This document shows, piece by piece, positions 50,201 through 62,793 of a stretch of DNA of 64,000 nucleotides (position 1 is its first letter; the number at the start of each line of letters is the position of its first letter). Source of the DNA: Varroa destructor (Eukaryota; Arthropoda; Arachnida; Mesostigmata; Varroidae). Where the stretch lies: positions 63,790,179 through 63,854,178 of the forward strand of contig NW_019211454.1 of NCBI RefSeq assembly GCF_002443255.2, given 5' to 3'. The notes below the pieces were generated by a model, which saw only the letters and a list, made by a program, of their open reading frames with translations, ran no database searches and was not told the origin of the DNA. Position numbers and translations under genes: made by a program.

Positions 50201-51731
50201 GTTCTGGGCTCCGTGACTGTTGTTGCGTGCTGGCTTGTATACATTTGAATATTATTATTGCCGAAAATTCACAGCAACACATGACTAAGCGCGTTTATAA
50301 CTCAATCCAAACCTCGTACCTATCTACATATGTTTTTGGATTGGCGGGTGGGGTACAGGCAGAAATATCTGGCGGCAATTTGCTAGGGTTGTTGGATCTA
50401 TTTACTTCAAGTAGACATGGAGATAGCGTGGAACTGTAGAAGAGGAACATTAAACGACGATTCTAAGCACATTTACCTCTTTATACGGTATGTTGAACGG
50501 TGTGCAGAGTATTGTTCTCAGGCAGCGTGCGAAAACAGAGGTAAAATGTCTGCTCTGTTTAACACGTGACGTTCTAAGCATTATCAGTAATTACTGTTAC
50601 GGGCCGTGTAACGCATCTGCGAAAATTGACCATCGAATAACTTTAGAAAGGTTAGAAAGATCGAATTAAGTTAATAGTAGATAATAAACAATGGAAGCTA
50701 AACAATTGGGCGAAATAGTCGCTACTCCAACAGTATGCAATGAATATTCAGAAGAGTTCCTGGTGCTACCAACTTTAAGTTGTACATAAACGGCTAAGCT
50801 AAAGTCTTATATAGTTGCCATGCTTCGTCTTTCCGATGGTAACTGCTTCTTTGTAATAGACATTTTGATACTTGTTTGAAAACAATGAGGATTATTTTAT
50901 TAAGCTGTACGTTCATACACTCAAACCTATATATCCGTAATTCTTACTTTTAAATACCCTCAACTATACATGTCTCTGTATATTAGTTTGTGTCGCTGTT
51001 AATACATATAAACGAGATTCTTTTATCTTTGTCGCCCCATTTCTATTTCTCTGAAAAGAAATTTCTTTTATATCCTTATCTATCATTCGATAAAAGGCTG
51101 GGTTGGTTTAGAGACACCTAGAAATCATTTCTTTATACAATAGTGTATTTCAGCGGACTTACGGTCGTAGCAGTGGCAAGCGTGGATTGACACCCGGTCT
51201 TTATCAACTGACAAAGTCTTGAACAATACAATCATAATCCTGTCTTCTGTCATTTTTTCGGAAAATTTACGGCGTTCGCTCCTTCGTTGGAGCAGCAATA
51301 ACAAACAGCACCGATAAATAAAGAGGCATCTGAGAACAAACTGACATCTGAACGATGCATCATTCGCTCTCTGTGCAACGAGTCAAATACAAAGCAAAAA
51401 AAAACGTCTACAGTGGCCAAATTGCCTCCTTCAAGCTGTTTCATCACAATACACACACGTATGTCCGCCCGGTTATTCAAACGCTCGCCTGTCAGCTTGC
51501 TTCATCGCTACTCGATACTCACTAAGCAGAAAAACAGACGGGGGCTAGACGAAGGCGGAGGCTGAACCGTAAAGTACCGTCCGGCTTCATCCAATGGGAT
51601 GGGCAGTGGCAGCAGCCTTTTGACGGTGTCGCCAACAATCGTTGTTGTTACCATTTCTGATATCTGTAGGTCCTTGTGTGTGTCACTGTGTGCCTACATG
51701 TGTGTTTAAACTCCTGCGTTAGCATGTACGT
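47212..51731. other. No identified gene
   Basis: AT-rich at 47.2-47.9 and 50.45-51.5 kb, GC-richer between. Short frames at 47899-48159, 48490-48741 and 50101-50439 (plus) have hydrophobic or basic compositions with no domain. Confidence 0.5.
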
Positions 51732-51761
51732 GCATCGTGTTGTAGTTCCGGAACACGATGC
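51732..51761. repeat. Perfect 10-bp inverted repeat
   Basis: Arms GCATCGTGTT (51732-51741) and AACACGATGC (51752-51761) with a 10-base loop GTAGTTCCGG. Confidence 0.95.
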
Positions 51762-51809
51762 TGATTTTGGGATGCTGCTTGCATTGAAAGCAAACCAACG
51801 TTACTGTGC

Positions 51810-51844
51810 GATGCTCAGAGCATGCTTCTTCTGCTCTGAGCATC
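51810..51844. repeat. Perfect 13-bp inverted repeat
   Basis: Arms GATGCTCAGAGCA (51810-51822) and TGCTCTGAGCATC (51832-51844) with a 9-base loop TGCTTCTTC. It lies 48 bp after the 10-bp hairpin. Confidence 0.95.
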
Positions 51845-54800
51845 AACAATTATCACACAGCCCTAAGCTTTCTGTGTTCATCTTTGTTTTTCTCTCAGTC
51901 TACCTGATGTGACACCGCTTGACGCCCCGGTATCTCTAATCTCGCCCTATAACCAGCCATAGGTATATGTAGAAAAGGAACACTCTTTCATGCCGCCTTT
52001 CTTTATGATCTCAGGTTAGAGAAGTATAGAGATCCACTAAGTGCCGATGGTGACGGCGATATACAGCAGCTTGGAGTGTTGCTCGTTCTTCTTTTCCTGC
52101 TCGTTCTTATTATCAAAGTCATAGTCAACGTTCGTCTTTGTATCTGATTATGAGCGGCGTGCGATAGAGTGCGGCTAGTAAAAACGCAGTAAGTGATAAA
52201 AGGTAAGAGTAGTGAAGAACCTGTCTAGATCGCACAAACTGCATGAGATGAGACGGGATGAACCTATGAGAACGAAAACATGCTCGTCGTCACTGTAAGG
52301 TCCTCCGGCGTCTCAGGCTTTGTCCTTCAAACGTGTTACGGTTTGGCCACTAGCTAGGGCCGGCTAGCTAGGGTCGGGACGCTCAGGCGCGCCTTGCCTT
52401 ATCGTTCTCTTGTCTCTTCTTTCTTTTTCTGCTTCTTCAAGTTTAAGTAAGCGGAACAACTGGCGACAACTATAGGCTGCTCTGCAGTTTTTAGCTCTGT
52501 CGCGTCAGATCGAGCCCAAACCAGCGGAGAGGACAACTACTACAGAGGCTAGGCATCGGCACGCATATGGCTGGCCGATCGGCCTGTTGCTCTGCGAGTG
52601 TGACCTACAGCATATTCTAAGAGTGACTGCAGATCTTGTCTATCTTTTCCTGCTTCCTAAGCCCTTAGAAAAACTATAGGCCATAGAGTTGTAGGCTTCG
52701 ATCGAAGGAGCCTATAGTGAATAAGCTTTTAGACACTACGTGCCTGATTAGCCTCAAACTCCAAACACGTATCTCTAAACAATGAACAACATCCAACAAG
52801 CTTAAGCCGGTTTTCGGTTAACTCCCTGCATTCCCCTTTAACCAAACTAGGTTTGCGTATTCACACACCAACAAACACGCGCAACGGCCTGCACACGGGC
52901 TTCCGCCTACTACCATGTGTGCGGGTCAGGACACAAGCATAGATGTGCACTCTGATAATGTGATGACTTGGTCGGCCGTTACTGTCAACTACTGTGCGTG
53001 GTTTTTTCCCCTATCCAGGTCCTACTTTCACCTCCTCGTCGATCTTAGCTTGCCGCCGTAGTTCCGTAGAAAGTCGATGCGACACGACACGTTCAAGGAG
53101 CTTGCGCGAGCCCTGCAAGTGACGCGTCGCGCAATTGTTACCGCGCATAGGAAAGCCCATGAAGACAAAAGACGTGCACAAAAACCGCCAGTCACTGTAT
53201 AGTATATAGTAGTAAAAGGTGCCACTAACACTATCGCTCGTTCTTACGCACTCTGACGGCCTAATCTACATGTTCTGGTCTAGGTAGCGGTGGCGGGATA
53301 ACTACGATCGCACATATGCACTCTAAGTACAATGGCTATAGCTCGTACCAGTCACTATCAAATCGATCCGTGCTTCCTGTGGATTTTCGACAGATCCTTG
53401 TCCTGCCTGCTCCATCAGCAAGGTATTCAAGAATAGGCGAACCTGTGGGTCGCTCCGCATCCTCCAACTTCAGCAGGACAGGGTAGACCTGCTGTCTGCT
53501 GCTAACAAGGAGTAATACCAAACGGATGAAGTTGCAAAAAAAAGCATTCGTCTCTCTGACCTTTAGGCTTTCACTCGATTATCGCCAGTGGCCAGTCACT
53601 GTAATGGCTGCTTGGCCACTCGACTACTCACCAACTTGCCTTGACAACGCGTTCCTTACAACAACAACAATATCATGGTTTTCGCGTGCAGGCCACTTAC
53701 CGGCTAGTCCTAAACAGCCGGTCTTTTGAGTGGCAGATAGCTGTCTGAACCTACCGTGGATCTAAGATCCGAACCCGTACCCGTGTGCTGTAAGCGAACT
53801 GAGAAAAGAAATGTGGCCGAGGCCAATGTGCTAGTGATAGCTGTAGTGACTCCGAGTGACGGCGATGGCACTGCTCTCTCGTGCTTATAGTGCACACCAA
53901 AGTAGCTTAACTCGGATAAAGCTGAGTTGGGACAAGATGTCTAGCTTCCGCACAAACACGCACTCACTAACATGTAGAAGACATATTAACGTACACACGA
54001 CCCCCCCCCTCCCCCCGCCCATAGACGACACATTCAAGCCTGCTGAAGGACCCACTGCCCCCTAGTAGACGACATATTGCACTGAACCAACGGGCTGTGC
54101 TCCACTCGGTGGCCTTGAGTAAATGGCTTCTGAGGTGGTCCACTTGAGGCGAGATGAAACACTCTAACCAACGCATATCCACGCATAGTTTGGAAGTTTT
54201 CTATATATATGTATCTGTGAACGCTCGTACATCACTCAGCTAACAACATCTGCTGTTATATTTATAATATAATAGTATATAAGTCGTTAAGGTAAAATGT
54301 TGAGCATATATTATAAGCACATGCGTCGTGTGTACGATTATCCATGTGTGCCCTGCATAGTTGTAACGTTCTGGAACACTCCATATCCCCTATCTGCTAG
54401 GGGGCATCGTTAGTTAGATAAATGAAAAAGTCAACGTTTAGAGTATTAAGCATGTTGAATATACGTCTATGTTTAGCACACGCTACAATTGCCCCTTTCG
54501 GCCCCCCACGTCATATAAGCCCGTTAGGCACATCTTCTCCATTAGACATTTGCATCGCTAAAGAGGGACACAGTACCAGGAATATGCTGAAAAGGGGACA
54601 GCTGCTGGCCATTCGTTTTGTCTCTGTATGTATGAGTGAATGAATCTAATTCGATTTGGTGTCACCCAGTCTGCTATTGTCGCTGCCGCGGCTTTAAGGA
54701 GTGAACACAATTGCTACGACGACCTTAAGCGTCAAGCTCAAAGTACTCCGTCATAATTTATATTTTAGTGGCAGCAAACATAAAAGTTGACAACGAGTCA

Positions 54801-56477
54801 TTTGTCAATGCGGCGTTTACCTTATGTCGAATATAGTGACTGTCGTCAAGCCTACGCCAGGGATCGCTTTTCACTAAGAGATGAAAACTGTAAGACCAAA
54901 AGCTTGTCGAAAAATATAAATAACTTTATGTCAGGGCAGCAAATGTGACAGCAAGGGTACCTGAGCCTTCGCCTGCAGCCATCGGCGGCAACGAACTCTA
55001 CGGCTAAATGAAGTGCGCGTTGAGTACACTCGCTGTCTATAATCAATGATGTTTCATAAATTAGCCAAAGTTTCAATAACAGGATCAAATCTACTCAGGA
55101 TAATAAAAGTAATAGTACTGTAAAAGTAGAGCCAGCTAAGCAGAAACGAATGTGTGTATGCATTCATTAAAAGTAAGTTGACCAGATAACTGTTAGTTGT
55201 ATAAGTAATAGCTATTACAAAACCATCCCTTCGAACATAAACGAACTGAGATTTTATGTATAATAAATGCAGATCGAACTGCGAAAACTTCTGAAAATGA
55301 ACGTTTCAATTGAGCAAAGCTTATAAAATCACGCTAAGCGGCCGATGACAATTGGGTAACTACTTTTGGGCGATACGATTTGGACTCGTTGGAAATTATG
55401 GTTTGGTGCTAAAACGTTCGTCGTTTTTATCTCCGAATCAAATACACGCAATTGCAGATAAACGAGGGAACTTCACAATTTAACTTTCAAAAGGGAACTT
55501 ATTATCGATAGCTTAGGGTATGTTACTATCAATGTCATAAAGGCTCAGATCAGTTAGCGAAACGAAGTCAACTTATATTTTCATGTCCACCAGATCTTCG
55601 TGGCTTATGCTTAATTAGAGCTGCTAAAAATTTCCGATTTACTAGACTTATATGTTTCATGTATTCGTTACTGCATTTAGACGGTAGCCCGACAGATAGC
55701 TTATATTGGGGAAACACAATGCCATATCCGAGTTATAGCCGTTGTGCTTAGAACGAGATAAAAGCTACATAGAAGCTACTGCAGAGCAGTCCTTCCTAAG
55801 CCTCGTTCGACAATAAGGAGTGGGGTGGTAAAGACAAATCCATAGGGGAGCCAACAGCAAACCAGAGTCGGGCAGGTTACTGATTTCTGCGCTCTACAAA
55901 CACATATGTATGATACAAAAATAGTATCGAAGCTTAAGCATTCTCTTTTGTATGACTGAAAAGGCGAATCCCTTTGGTAATTCGTTTTCGTTATCCGTTT
56001 GTCTATAATCTATAGATATGGGTATATAGATATAATTGATCTATCTCAATTTTTCAACGGTCAACAGAGTATAGCCGGTGACGATTTTCACGTTTCATCA
56101 ATACTATGGTAACAGCATAGCTATAGATTTATACATTTCATCACGGCTTCAGACTTGCATTAGGCGCAATCGGATCCTTGAGTGCTGGAATAGCCTCCTC
56201 TACTTTTGCCTGTCCTACTCGTGCTGTCCCCTATCCAAAATGCTATTGAAGACTTTTAGTTCGCAGATTATTTGAAAGAATTTCCTCGTCGTCTTCGGAG
56301 CTAGAAGTCGAGTGTTGCAAGGACACCGCTAGTCCTTTCAAACGTGCACCCCTTACGGGGTCTAGTGCTGGTCGAATAGCTATCTTGCCCGTTAAATAAT
56401 GCCAGCAATGTATATAATGGCACAAAGCAATCTTTAGGAGTCTAAATCAAGCGGATGGGATTTGTGGGTGGGAAGAA
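51845..56477. other. No identified gene
   Basis: GC-richer to about 54.2 kb with the C-rich tract and a small direct repeat (CTAGCTAGGG twice near 52.36 kb), then AT-rich. The frames at 53028-54182 overlap on both strands with no domain. Confidence 0.5.
54001..54020 (+). repeat. C-rich tract C9-T-C6-G-C3
   Basis: The minus strand carries runs of 3, 6 and 9 G separated by single bases, a sequence able to form a G-quadruplex. Confidence 0.9.
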
Positions 56478-56678
56478 ATGGCGTTGAGGGTCATTGTATG
56501 GACGACGATGACTAGAGCTAGAGCGAGGGAGAGCGCTGATGCTGATAGAGGCGACTGTGAACATGCCCAGCGAATAGAGCGTGGTTCAGTTCAACCTGAT
56601 GGAACTACTCGACTAGTTGTAGAAACGGACATGAGGGATGTGGAGGGGTCTGAAGGACTCTCGGAGCCGGCAGCGTGA
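56478..56678 (+). CDS. Hypothetical protein, 66 residues
   Basis: ATG-to-TGA frame with a good start context (GAAATGG) and strong purine-first periodicity. The peptide is hydrophilic and acidic, beginning MALRVIVWTTMTRARARES and ending SEGLSEPAA. An antisense frame (56605-56865) overlaps its end. No family is recognised. Confidence 0.22.
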   Translation: MALRVIVWTTMTRARARESADADRGDCEHAQRIERGSVQPDGTTRLVVETDMRDVEGSEGLSEPAA

Positions 56679-58560
56679 TAGTGCCAGTAGCGACAGTGGT
56701 CGCGGTGATCATGGCGGTACTGCCGCGAAAGAAAAATTGCATCAGCTGTAACGCAGGCGTCTTCATTCGCTGCTGCAAAGTATCGAGAGTGTGCACTCCT
56801 TGCGTCCTTTTTGCGCTTTCCCTCAAACTCGCCAAGTAGAGAACGACACTACAGGAGGACTCCACTCTTCATTGCATCGTTTGAGATGATGGCGCATAAA
56901 ATTAAGAGAGTGTGCTGCCATGCCCGTTTGGTCGGATGCCAGAAAAAGCTGCAAAAGCAGCACCATTAGCATCAGGCAACTGAAGAAAGCCAGCAGAACG
57001 CACTATCATTCCCTAGAATGATGATCCCGGTCTTCGGTCGAGACAATCTTATCTGATGACCGTCGTGATAACTGTAATGCTATTTAGGACGAACATGCGA
57101 AATGCGTATGACTGTGACAAATACGCAGACAAACATCTGCAAGGTGGCGTAGTGCGTGTGCGTCGACGTTTTTTTATTTATCTGCATTAGATAAGTTACT
57201 TTATTATAGATGATAGAGAGGTGAGTGCTGAACGTTCGATCCCTTAATCGTTTCGTCTGCAACGCATTCTCATGATAATACGGCAGTAATCATCTAACAC
57301 TGATAGCTAATTCACCTCTGTCCGCTGTCACATGGAACCATCGAGCGCAGCTATGCGTACAACTATCGATATTGAGCGTAGCCGTGTATATTATTAGGAA
57401 GCCTCGATCACTGCTGCCTAACGCCTTCAGTGTCGTCGTGAAGCTGTTCGAGTACTCAGCTTGACCTTCTCATCCTTCGCAACGGGTGGTAACTGTCGCG
57501 ATTCTATTGTTCGTACGTTGTGATGATGACTACGATAGTGATGATCAGGAGGATTGTATCGCTCGTGGGGGCCCTCCTTGAATCGAGTCGACACTTGAGA
57601 TAGAGCGTTCAAATGCGTTCGAAAGGGGAAACATTGAAAAGAAAAAAAATCGAGATTGTCTCGATGCCTAGACATGCTGACGTGCTCCCACTAAAAGCTA
57701 CTATGCAGCTGTATCTCAGTCTTTCTATCGTTCCCCTCTATCGTTTTTGTCCCCATCCTTTCATTTTGCCTTAGCAATTACATGGCAGAATTGGCTCAAA
57801 CTATAGGAAGAAGTTGGTGAGAAAGCGCGTAGCAGCTCGCCCATGAAACAGGAAAATAATAGAAAACTACCAAACGAGCAGAATATAACTGGAATGATAT
57901 GTGCGTGCTCAGAACAACGCAGGCGATCGGGTCTCATCAGCGTCAAAACAGGCTCTATACTAATCGGTGAAGGGCAAAAACTATATAAGATGTGCTACAC
58001 TTGCAAGGGATGGTGAAGTGTTATTGTACTCGAATTATTATCATGAGTTGATTAGAAATCAGTGTTTGCATCTACATACATTTCCTTCTTTTCGAAAAAA
58101 TGTTTGCAGGCCCACTCGCCATTTCTGTGATTCGAGACATAGATGTCTAGCGATACAATGCAGGATCAAGCAGGGGATGGCGTCCAGTTGCTACCGCCTA
58201 CTGATTCGCCATTCATTCCCTTAGTTAGCAGTTGCTTGTTAGGCTACACGAAAAATTCTCAGCGCGGTACGGATGATCAACAAATAGAGTGGGTGTGATA
58301 AGATTCGAAAGGTGCCGAGTGAGTACCGATGTGCTAAGTCAGTTTTCTACGAGCTGGCTTCTATGAGGCCTTTCTAACAACGTATACCTCTATGTTGCAT
58401 ACACACACGTTGTTCCCGAGTCCCGAAGCACGTTTCTTGCCTGAATGACCGTGGTAGAACAATTTGAAAGGTTTCCACTTCACTAGAGCTCATGTTCTTC
58501 CTTCATTTTCGTGTCCTTATTCCTCAAACATGCTCATGCACACTCCAAGTAGGCATACCA

Positions 58561-58574
58561 TATATATATATATA
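58561..58574 (+). repeat. (TA)7 tract
   Basis: Seven TA units. Confidence 0.95.
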
Positions 58575-59233
58575 GTAAGCAGCCGAACCTGTGTACGCAC
58601 TCAATTGAGCATCTCGCTCTCTTCATCTGCCACTAGCAACACTGCATTTACTTACTCGGTTATGGGAAGCAGCCTGAGCCGCCACCGCAACCACCGTTAC
58701 GGTGAACCCTCGGCTAGGTTCTTGCTCGATCCGTTTAGTTATCGCTAGGTGCTCGAACTAACTGCTGATGTGGGAAGCCAACGCTATAGCGGTTGATTTT
58801 TTGCAAATCGTTCATCTAACTGAAACGAACAGTGGTAACTGTATGAATCCGATTAGCAGCTCTTGAGATCGAACCTCGGCTTGGGTGATGACAGTGAACG
58901 CTCTTGTCATACAAATAAAGGTCTTTTCTCCGGTCTTCCTTCGTAAAAGTTACACATACTATACGATTAGTGTACTGCTGATGGCCCCTAGAAGCTGCTG
59001 TTACTGCCTGAGTTAGGACGAAACGCACAAAGCAAAATCATGTTTGACGGAGTCGAGTGAGTCCGCGCGCGGGGAGGGCAGCCGGATAGAGTAAAAATGG
59101 CCTATCTGATGACAGGCAGAAGGTACCGTTAGTCATCGTATTTTGAGAAAACTGGAAAAGAGGACAAACGAAAAAAAATGAGAGAGAAGAAATGCGCAGA
59201 GACGAACATATAGAATTTAGGCTTCTACTAGCA

Positions 59234-59266
59234 CAGCAGTCCTAGCGCCAGCAGTCCTAGCGCCAG
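59234..59266 (+). repeat. Tandem duplication of a 15-bp unit
   Basis: CAGCAGTCCTAGCGC occurs twice without interruption, followed by the first three bases of a third copy. Confidence 0.95.
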
Positions 59267-59411
59267 CTAGCTCTTTGACGGGCTTCGAATAGTAGGAATT
59301 TTAAAATATTTCAATGCAACGTTAGTATACTAGGCTCAACGTAGGTCTCCTATGCGATGGCCTTAACAGATTGCCACTGCGAGTGAGCGACAATGCCTCT
59401 CATGCAGGCTC

Positions 59412-59432
59412 ATATATATATATATATATATA
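59412..59432 (+). repeat. (AT)10 microsatellite
   Basis: Twenty-one bases of alternating A and T. Confidence 0.95.
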
Positions 59433-60829
59433 ACGATGCTTACACAGACTCCAGTATGCACAGCTACAAACACGCACAAAATCCAAAACACATAAGGTTT
59501 TCTATATGTGTGTATATGTACATACAGTCGCATAAAAAGCTCTGTTCTTATGCGTCATAGAGTAACCTGAGTTAACCTGCCCCATGTCACACGGCCAGGC
59601 TGGAAGGCTGGTAGTCTCGCACTATGGTGAGACTGTTGGTTGAATGGATAGAAGCCACTCACCTGTCCTGTCAGTATCGCGGCGGGTTTTGAACGAAACG
59701 GCACCACCGAGCCCGCGTCGATGGGTTTGCATATGCAACCATCCGCTCGTCGTTCGTTTGGCGAGGGGCCTAAGGGGAGCTGCTATTACCCTATAGCATT
59801 GGGGACACCCCTTGCAGAACGATGCGCGTCCCTGGCCCGTTCGCGCCGCTGCCTCGAATAGACTTTAGGAAATCAAAGTCAAATGAGAGTCGAACGACGG
59901 CGGACGAATCGCAGACGGGGTTGGATGAACCGTTCGCAGGAGGATAAACGTATATCGAAAGAATGATCGCAGAACGAAGCAATAAAGAATATAATACTAT
60001 ACGAGAGGACGTTCGAGTGCGATTTGCTACACATACATACATCGCCCACACAGATATATCTACAGTGGGACAAAATATGCGCGAAGAAAGCAGGCGAAAT
60101 GGTAACAATGCAACCCCTGATTGAAAATAGATTATTATTACTGTTGTTGTTGTCGATGGTATTCATTTGTATATATCGCTAGCGGAGCCGTGGTACTATA
60201 TTTTTCTATAGCGATGTTGTAATTGAAGGCTGAATTTCCTGATTGAAAATGCAGAGTCAGCTAGAACGGTCTAGAAATACATACGGTCTATTTGTTGTAG
60301 AGAAGGTCAACAATAACCATATGGTTGGACAATGTACTTGAAACGAAGGTATCGTCAACTATCCCAATATTATGAAGTCACAGCCTGCTCCCTAAAGACA
60401 CAGATAGCTCCATCATGTGTGATCGTCGGTTTTCGCAGTATAAGCTTGATATCAAAGACGGACGCAAAGGGCACCCAATCGAGTTACCTGAAACTCGTAG
60501 AGCGATCGATGACAGAGCAACGAGGAATTTCAGTCAAAATCATATTATCCTATACAGGAGTTTTCTTGATTGAATTGAACATTAGCAAAGGAAACTCATT
60601 TATTTCACCATAGGTTTGAAGCCAGCAGAAATGTTTGATCATCGGCTCATGCTTCCGCTGATTATTATATGCGTGTGATATGTTGCCGGTAGCAGGAAAT
60701 GAGACGGGATACATAGTCGCGTAACTGCTCAACTGTTAGATTAATGTCTGGATCGTATTTTTCAAAAACGCGTCTTCCAATTAGAACTTACTTTTTTTTT
60801 TGACGTTTTAGGACTTTTTGTTTCACTAG

Positions 60830-61018
60830 TCAACATATTAGTTGGACCGCAGGGCGGTGCGCTGGGTCGAAACGAATCATAGGCTCTGTCGTGCCCTCTA
60901 AATATATCCGGGTCGTTGCCTCGCCTTCAAAGAGGACAGAAAGGAGACGCAGGAGAAAGAGGATGACGACATCGTTGTAAAGACAAAAGTGACTGGAAAC
61001 CTCGTCCACTGAATCCAT
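60830..61018 (-). CDS. Hypothetical protein, 62 residues
   Basis: An ATG-to-TGA frame beginning MDSVDEVSSHFCLYNDVVI. A hydrophobic stretch (VVILFLLRLLSVLF) is followed by a charged segment. Codon periodicity is coding-like. It lies about 100 bp downstream of the 123-residue frame on the same strand. No family is recognised. Confidence 0.22.
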   Translation of the reverse strand: MDSVDEVSSHFCLYNDVVILFLLRLLSVLFEGEATTRIYLEGTTEPMIRFDPAHRPAVQLIC

Positions 61019-61114
61019 TAGCCATCCGGTCGTCGAGTTTCCAGTTCATTTGGTTCTCACTTGCTGGCTTCATTATATGGACATCTATCTGCTAGAAATA
61101 GCAATCGTAGAGGC

Positions 61115-61486
61115 TTAACAAAACCGAGGTTCGCGACAATTGCAATTATTTTGTTCATCCACGCTGCCATCAGGGTGGACTGTTTGTTTGTCTCTCTGTC
61201 TGCTGATGGTGGTAGAAAGTAAACATCGTCCGCGAATTTGGTAGCGAAGAGCAGCCATGCTGACGTGATCCACGAAGAACAGCAGCAATTGGGGGATCGA
61301 CCGCTTCAGAGACGTTTGGCCGAGTCTACACAAAGGGCTTCGTACAATTTCGCCAGCTGCAACCACCCCCGCTGTATCCGCAGGCAGTAGCAGAAAATCG
61401 AGAACAATATCGAGCCTGGCTTGGATATGGGTAACCTCAGCTTCAACAGCAGCAGCAGTAGCAGCAGTGGTCACCGCCACGAGCAT
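61115..61486 (-). CDS. Hypothetical protein, 123 residues
   Basis: A complete ATG-to-TAA frame whose codons show strong purine-first periodicity, with many GCT, GTT and GAT codons near the start. The N-terminus is an Ala/Val/Thr-rich helix-like stretch, partly made by a CAG/CTG run (61445-61468 on the plus strand). Two hydrophobic patches follow (IVLDFLLLP and PQLLLFFVDHV), and the tail is polar (NNCNCREP). The start context is weak. Two other coding-like frames flank it on the same strand. No family is recognised; a CAG-rich untranslated exon is an alternative. Confidence 0.3.
   Translation of the reverse strand: MLVAVTTAATAAAVEAEVTHIQARLDIVLDFLLLPADTAGVVAAGEIVRSPLCRLGQTSLKRSIPQLLLFFVDHVSMAALRYQIRGRCLLSTTISRQRDKQTVHPDGSVDEQNNCNCREPRFC
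61445..61468 (+). repeat. Interrupted (CAG)n
   Basis: Six CAG units broken by one TAG. On the minus strand it encodes part of the Ala/Thr-rich start of the 123-residue frame. Confidence 0.9.
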
Positions 61487-61616
61487 TGACCATTAGCAGG
61501 CAACTGGGGTGCAACTAGAGTTATACCGGTGAAGTATTTCCGCGTGCATGTTGTTAGCGTGCGCTGGTCGTACATCACTACAACTCAATCATAGAGCGGT
61601 TTGCGACTGTTGGCAT

Positions 61617-61868
61617 CTACTCAAGTTCTTTCCGAGAGACAAAGAGATAAAGAGCGGCGTAAACGGAGAGAAAGATATAAAAATTGTACTGTCGGCAGTA
61701 GAAGCAGTCGTGACGATAAGATGAGGCCACAGCTGCGATTAGGACAAAGCGAGTTGTTGGAGTAAGCTCGATGGCAAGTTCGCACTTGTCCATACCGCTG
61801 CTTCCTTCCTCACGGTCTCTTGCCTCCTGCAGAAGTAAGCAATGTATTTGTTCTGAAATGTCTGCCAT
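61617..61868 (-). CDS. Hypothetical protein, 83 residues, possible C-terminal membrane segment
   Basis: Begins MADISEQIHCLLLQEA with a strong start context (ACAATGG) and ends at a TAG. The N-terminal half is acidic and helical (EARDREEGSSGMD). The C-terminal half is aromatic and hydrophobic (YNFYIFLSVYAALYLFV), as in a tail anchor or single membrane span. An internal donor-like AGCG|GTATGG could make it a first exon instead. No homologue is recognised. Confidence 0.28.
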   Translation of the reverse strand: MADISEQIHCLLLQEARDREEGSSGMDKCELAIELTPTTRFVLIAAVASSYRHDCFYCRQYNFYIFLSVYAALYLFVSRKELE

Positions 61869-62765
61869 TGTTGCCAGGGTGCGCGTGCAGTGTAGATGAA
61901 TGCATCCACGTAGAGCCACCAATAAACAGCAGCAGTAGTAAGAGCAGCGTATACTGCGTTAGCGGTTCATGAACGAGGACATGTTTGCGATAATTAGACG
62001 ACGGCTTCTGAGTGAAGTTCGGTGCAGATTGGAGCGATAATACAAACACTCACTTTAGTGAGCATTCTTGTAGACAATCGGCACAACAACAGTAACCATC
62101 ATAAACATGCTTTTATTTTTAACTATGCGGATGTCCGTACCGACGACATGCATTGTGCCAAAAGTAGCTTTCTCCCTGATCTGTGATTGAGTGTCTATGC
62201 CTATGTGTACTTCGAGATACAATAGTGCCGGCCATACCATCTTCTCAGGCTGATTCTCAGCATGACATTTGACATCTGTACCATGCAAACAAAGATACCA
62301 AGGACAAAGGATATAATGTAAACATCAACTACAACAGAATACAGAAAAAAGAAACAAGGCGTACGTACGGCACTTTGTAGCCAATGCGCGGCTGCGTGTT
62401 GAGTACGAGGGCGAGCGAAAGAGCTCGGTCCATCTACGATGTAATAGGAACGAAGGTATGTCTAAAGCGATGCGTATGAAATTCTATTGTCTGAATCCAT
62501 GATGACATATATGATTCAGAATGCAGATAGCATGCAGACGTTGCTCGATCTCCTCTAGGTGAAAAGACGGGGCATACTGTGCGCATTATTTGTCTTATTG
62601 GTAAATGCAATTCCCTTCAACCTGAGCTTCTGTCGATCGCAATGAGTGAAAATAGGCTAAAAGTCGGCACTTCGTTGGAAGTAAGCAAATCGAAGATGTA
62701 AGCAGGTCATCTTCCCGGGGTTTCTGTTGAAAGCAATATGAACAACCTAGTTGGCATATTTTTAA

Positions 62766-62793
62766 ACACACACACACACACATATATATATAT
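62766..62793 (+). repeat. Compound (AC)8(AT)6 microsatellite
   Basis: An AC run passes directly into an AT run and then TGTG. Confidence 0.95.

Larger units (their letters stand above)
56866..60829. other. No identified gene
   Basis: Mixed composition with three TA or tandem repeats. Frames at 58464-58748, 59791-60166 (two overlapping, minus) and 60332-60613 show no recognisable domain. Confidence 0.5.

Noticed and set aside
58860..58885. Minus-strand GGTTCGATCTC resembling a tRNA B box
   Set aside because: The T-arm stem has only three pairs and no cloverleaf forms upstream.
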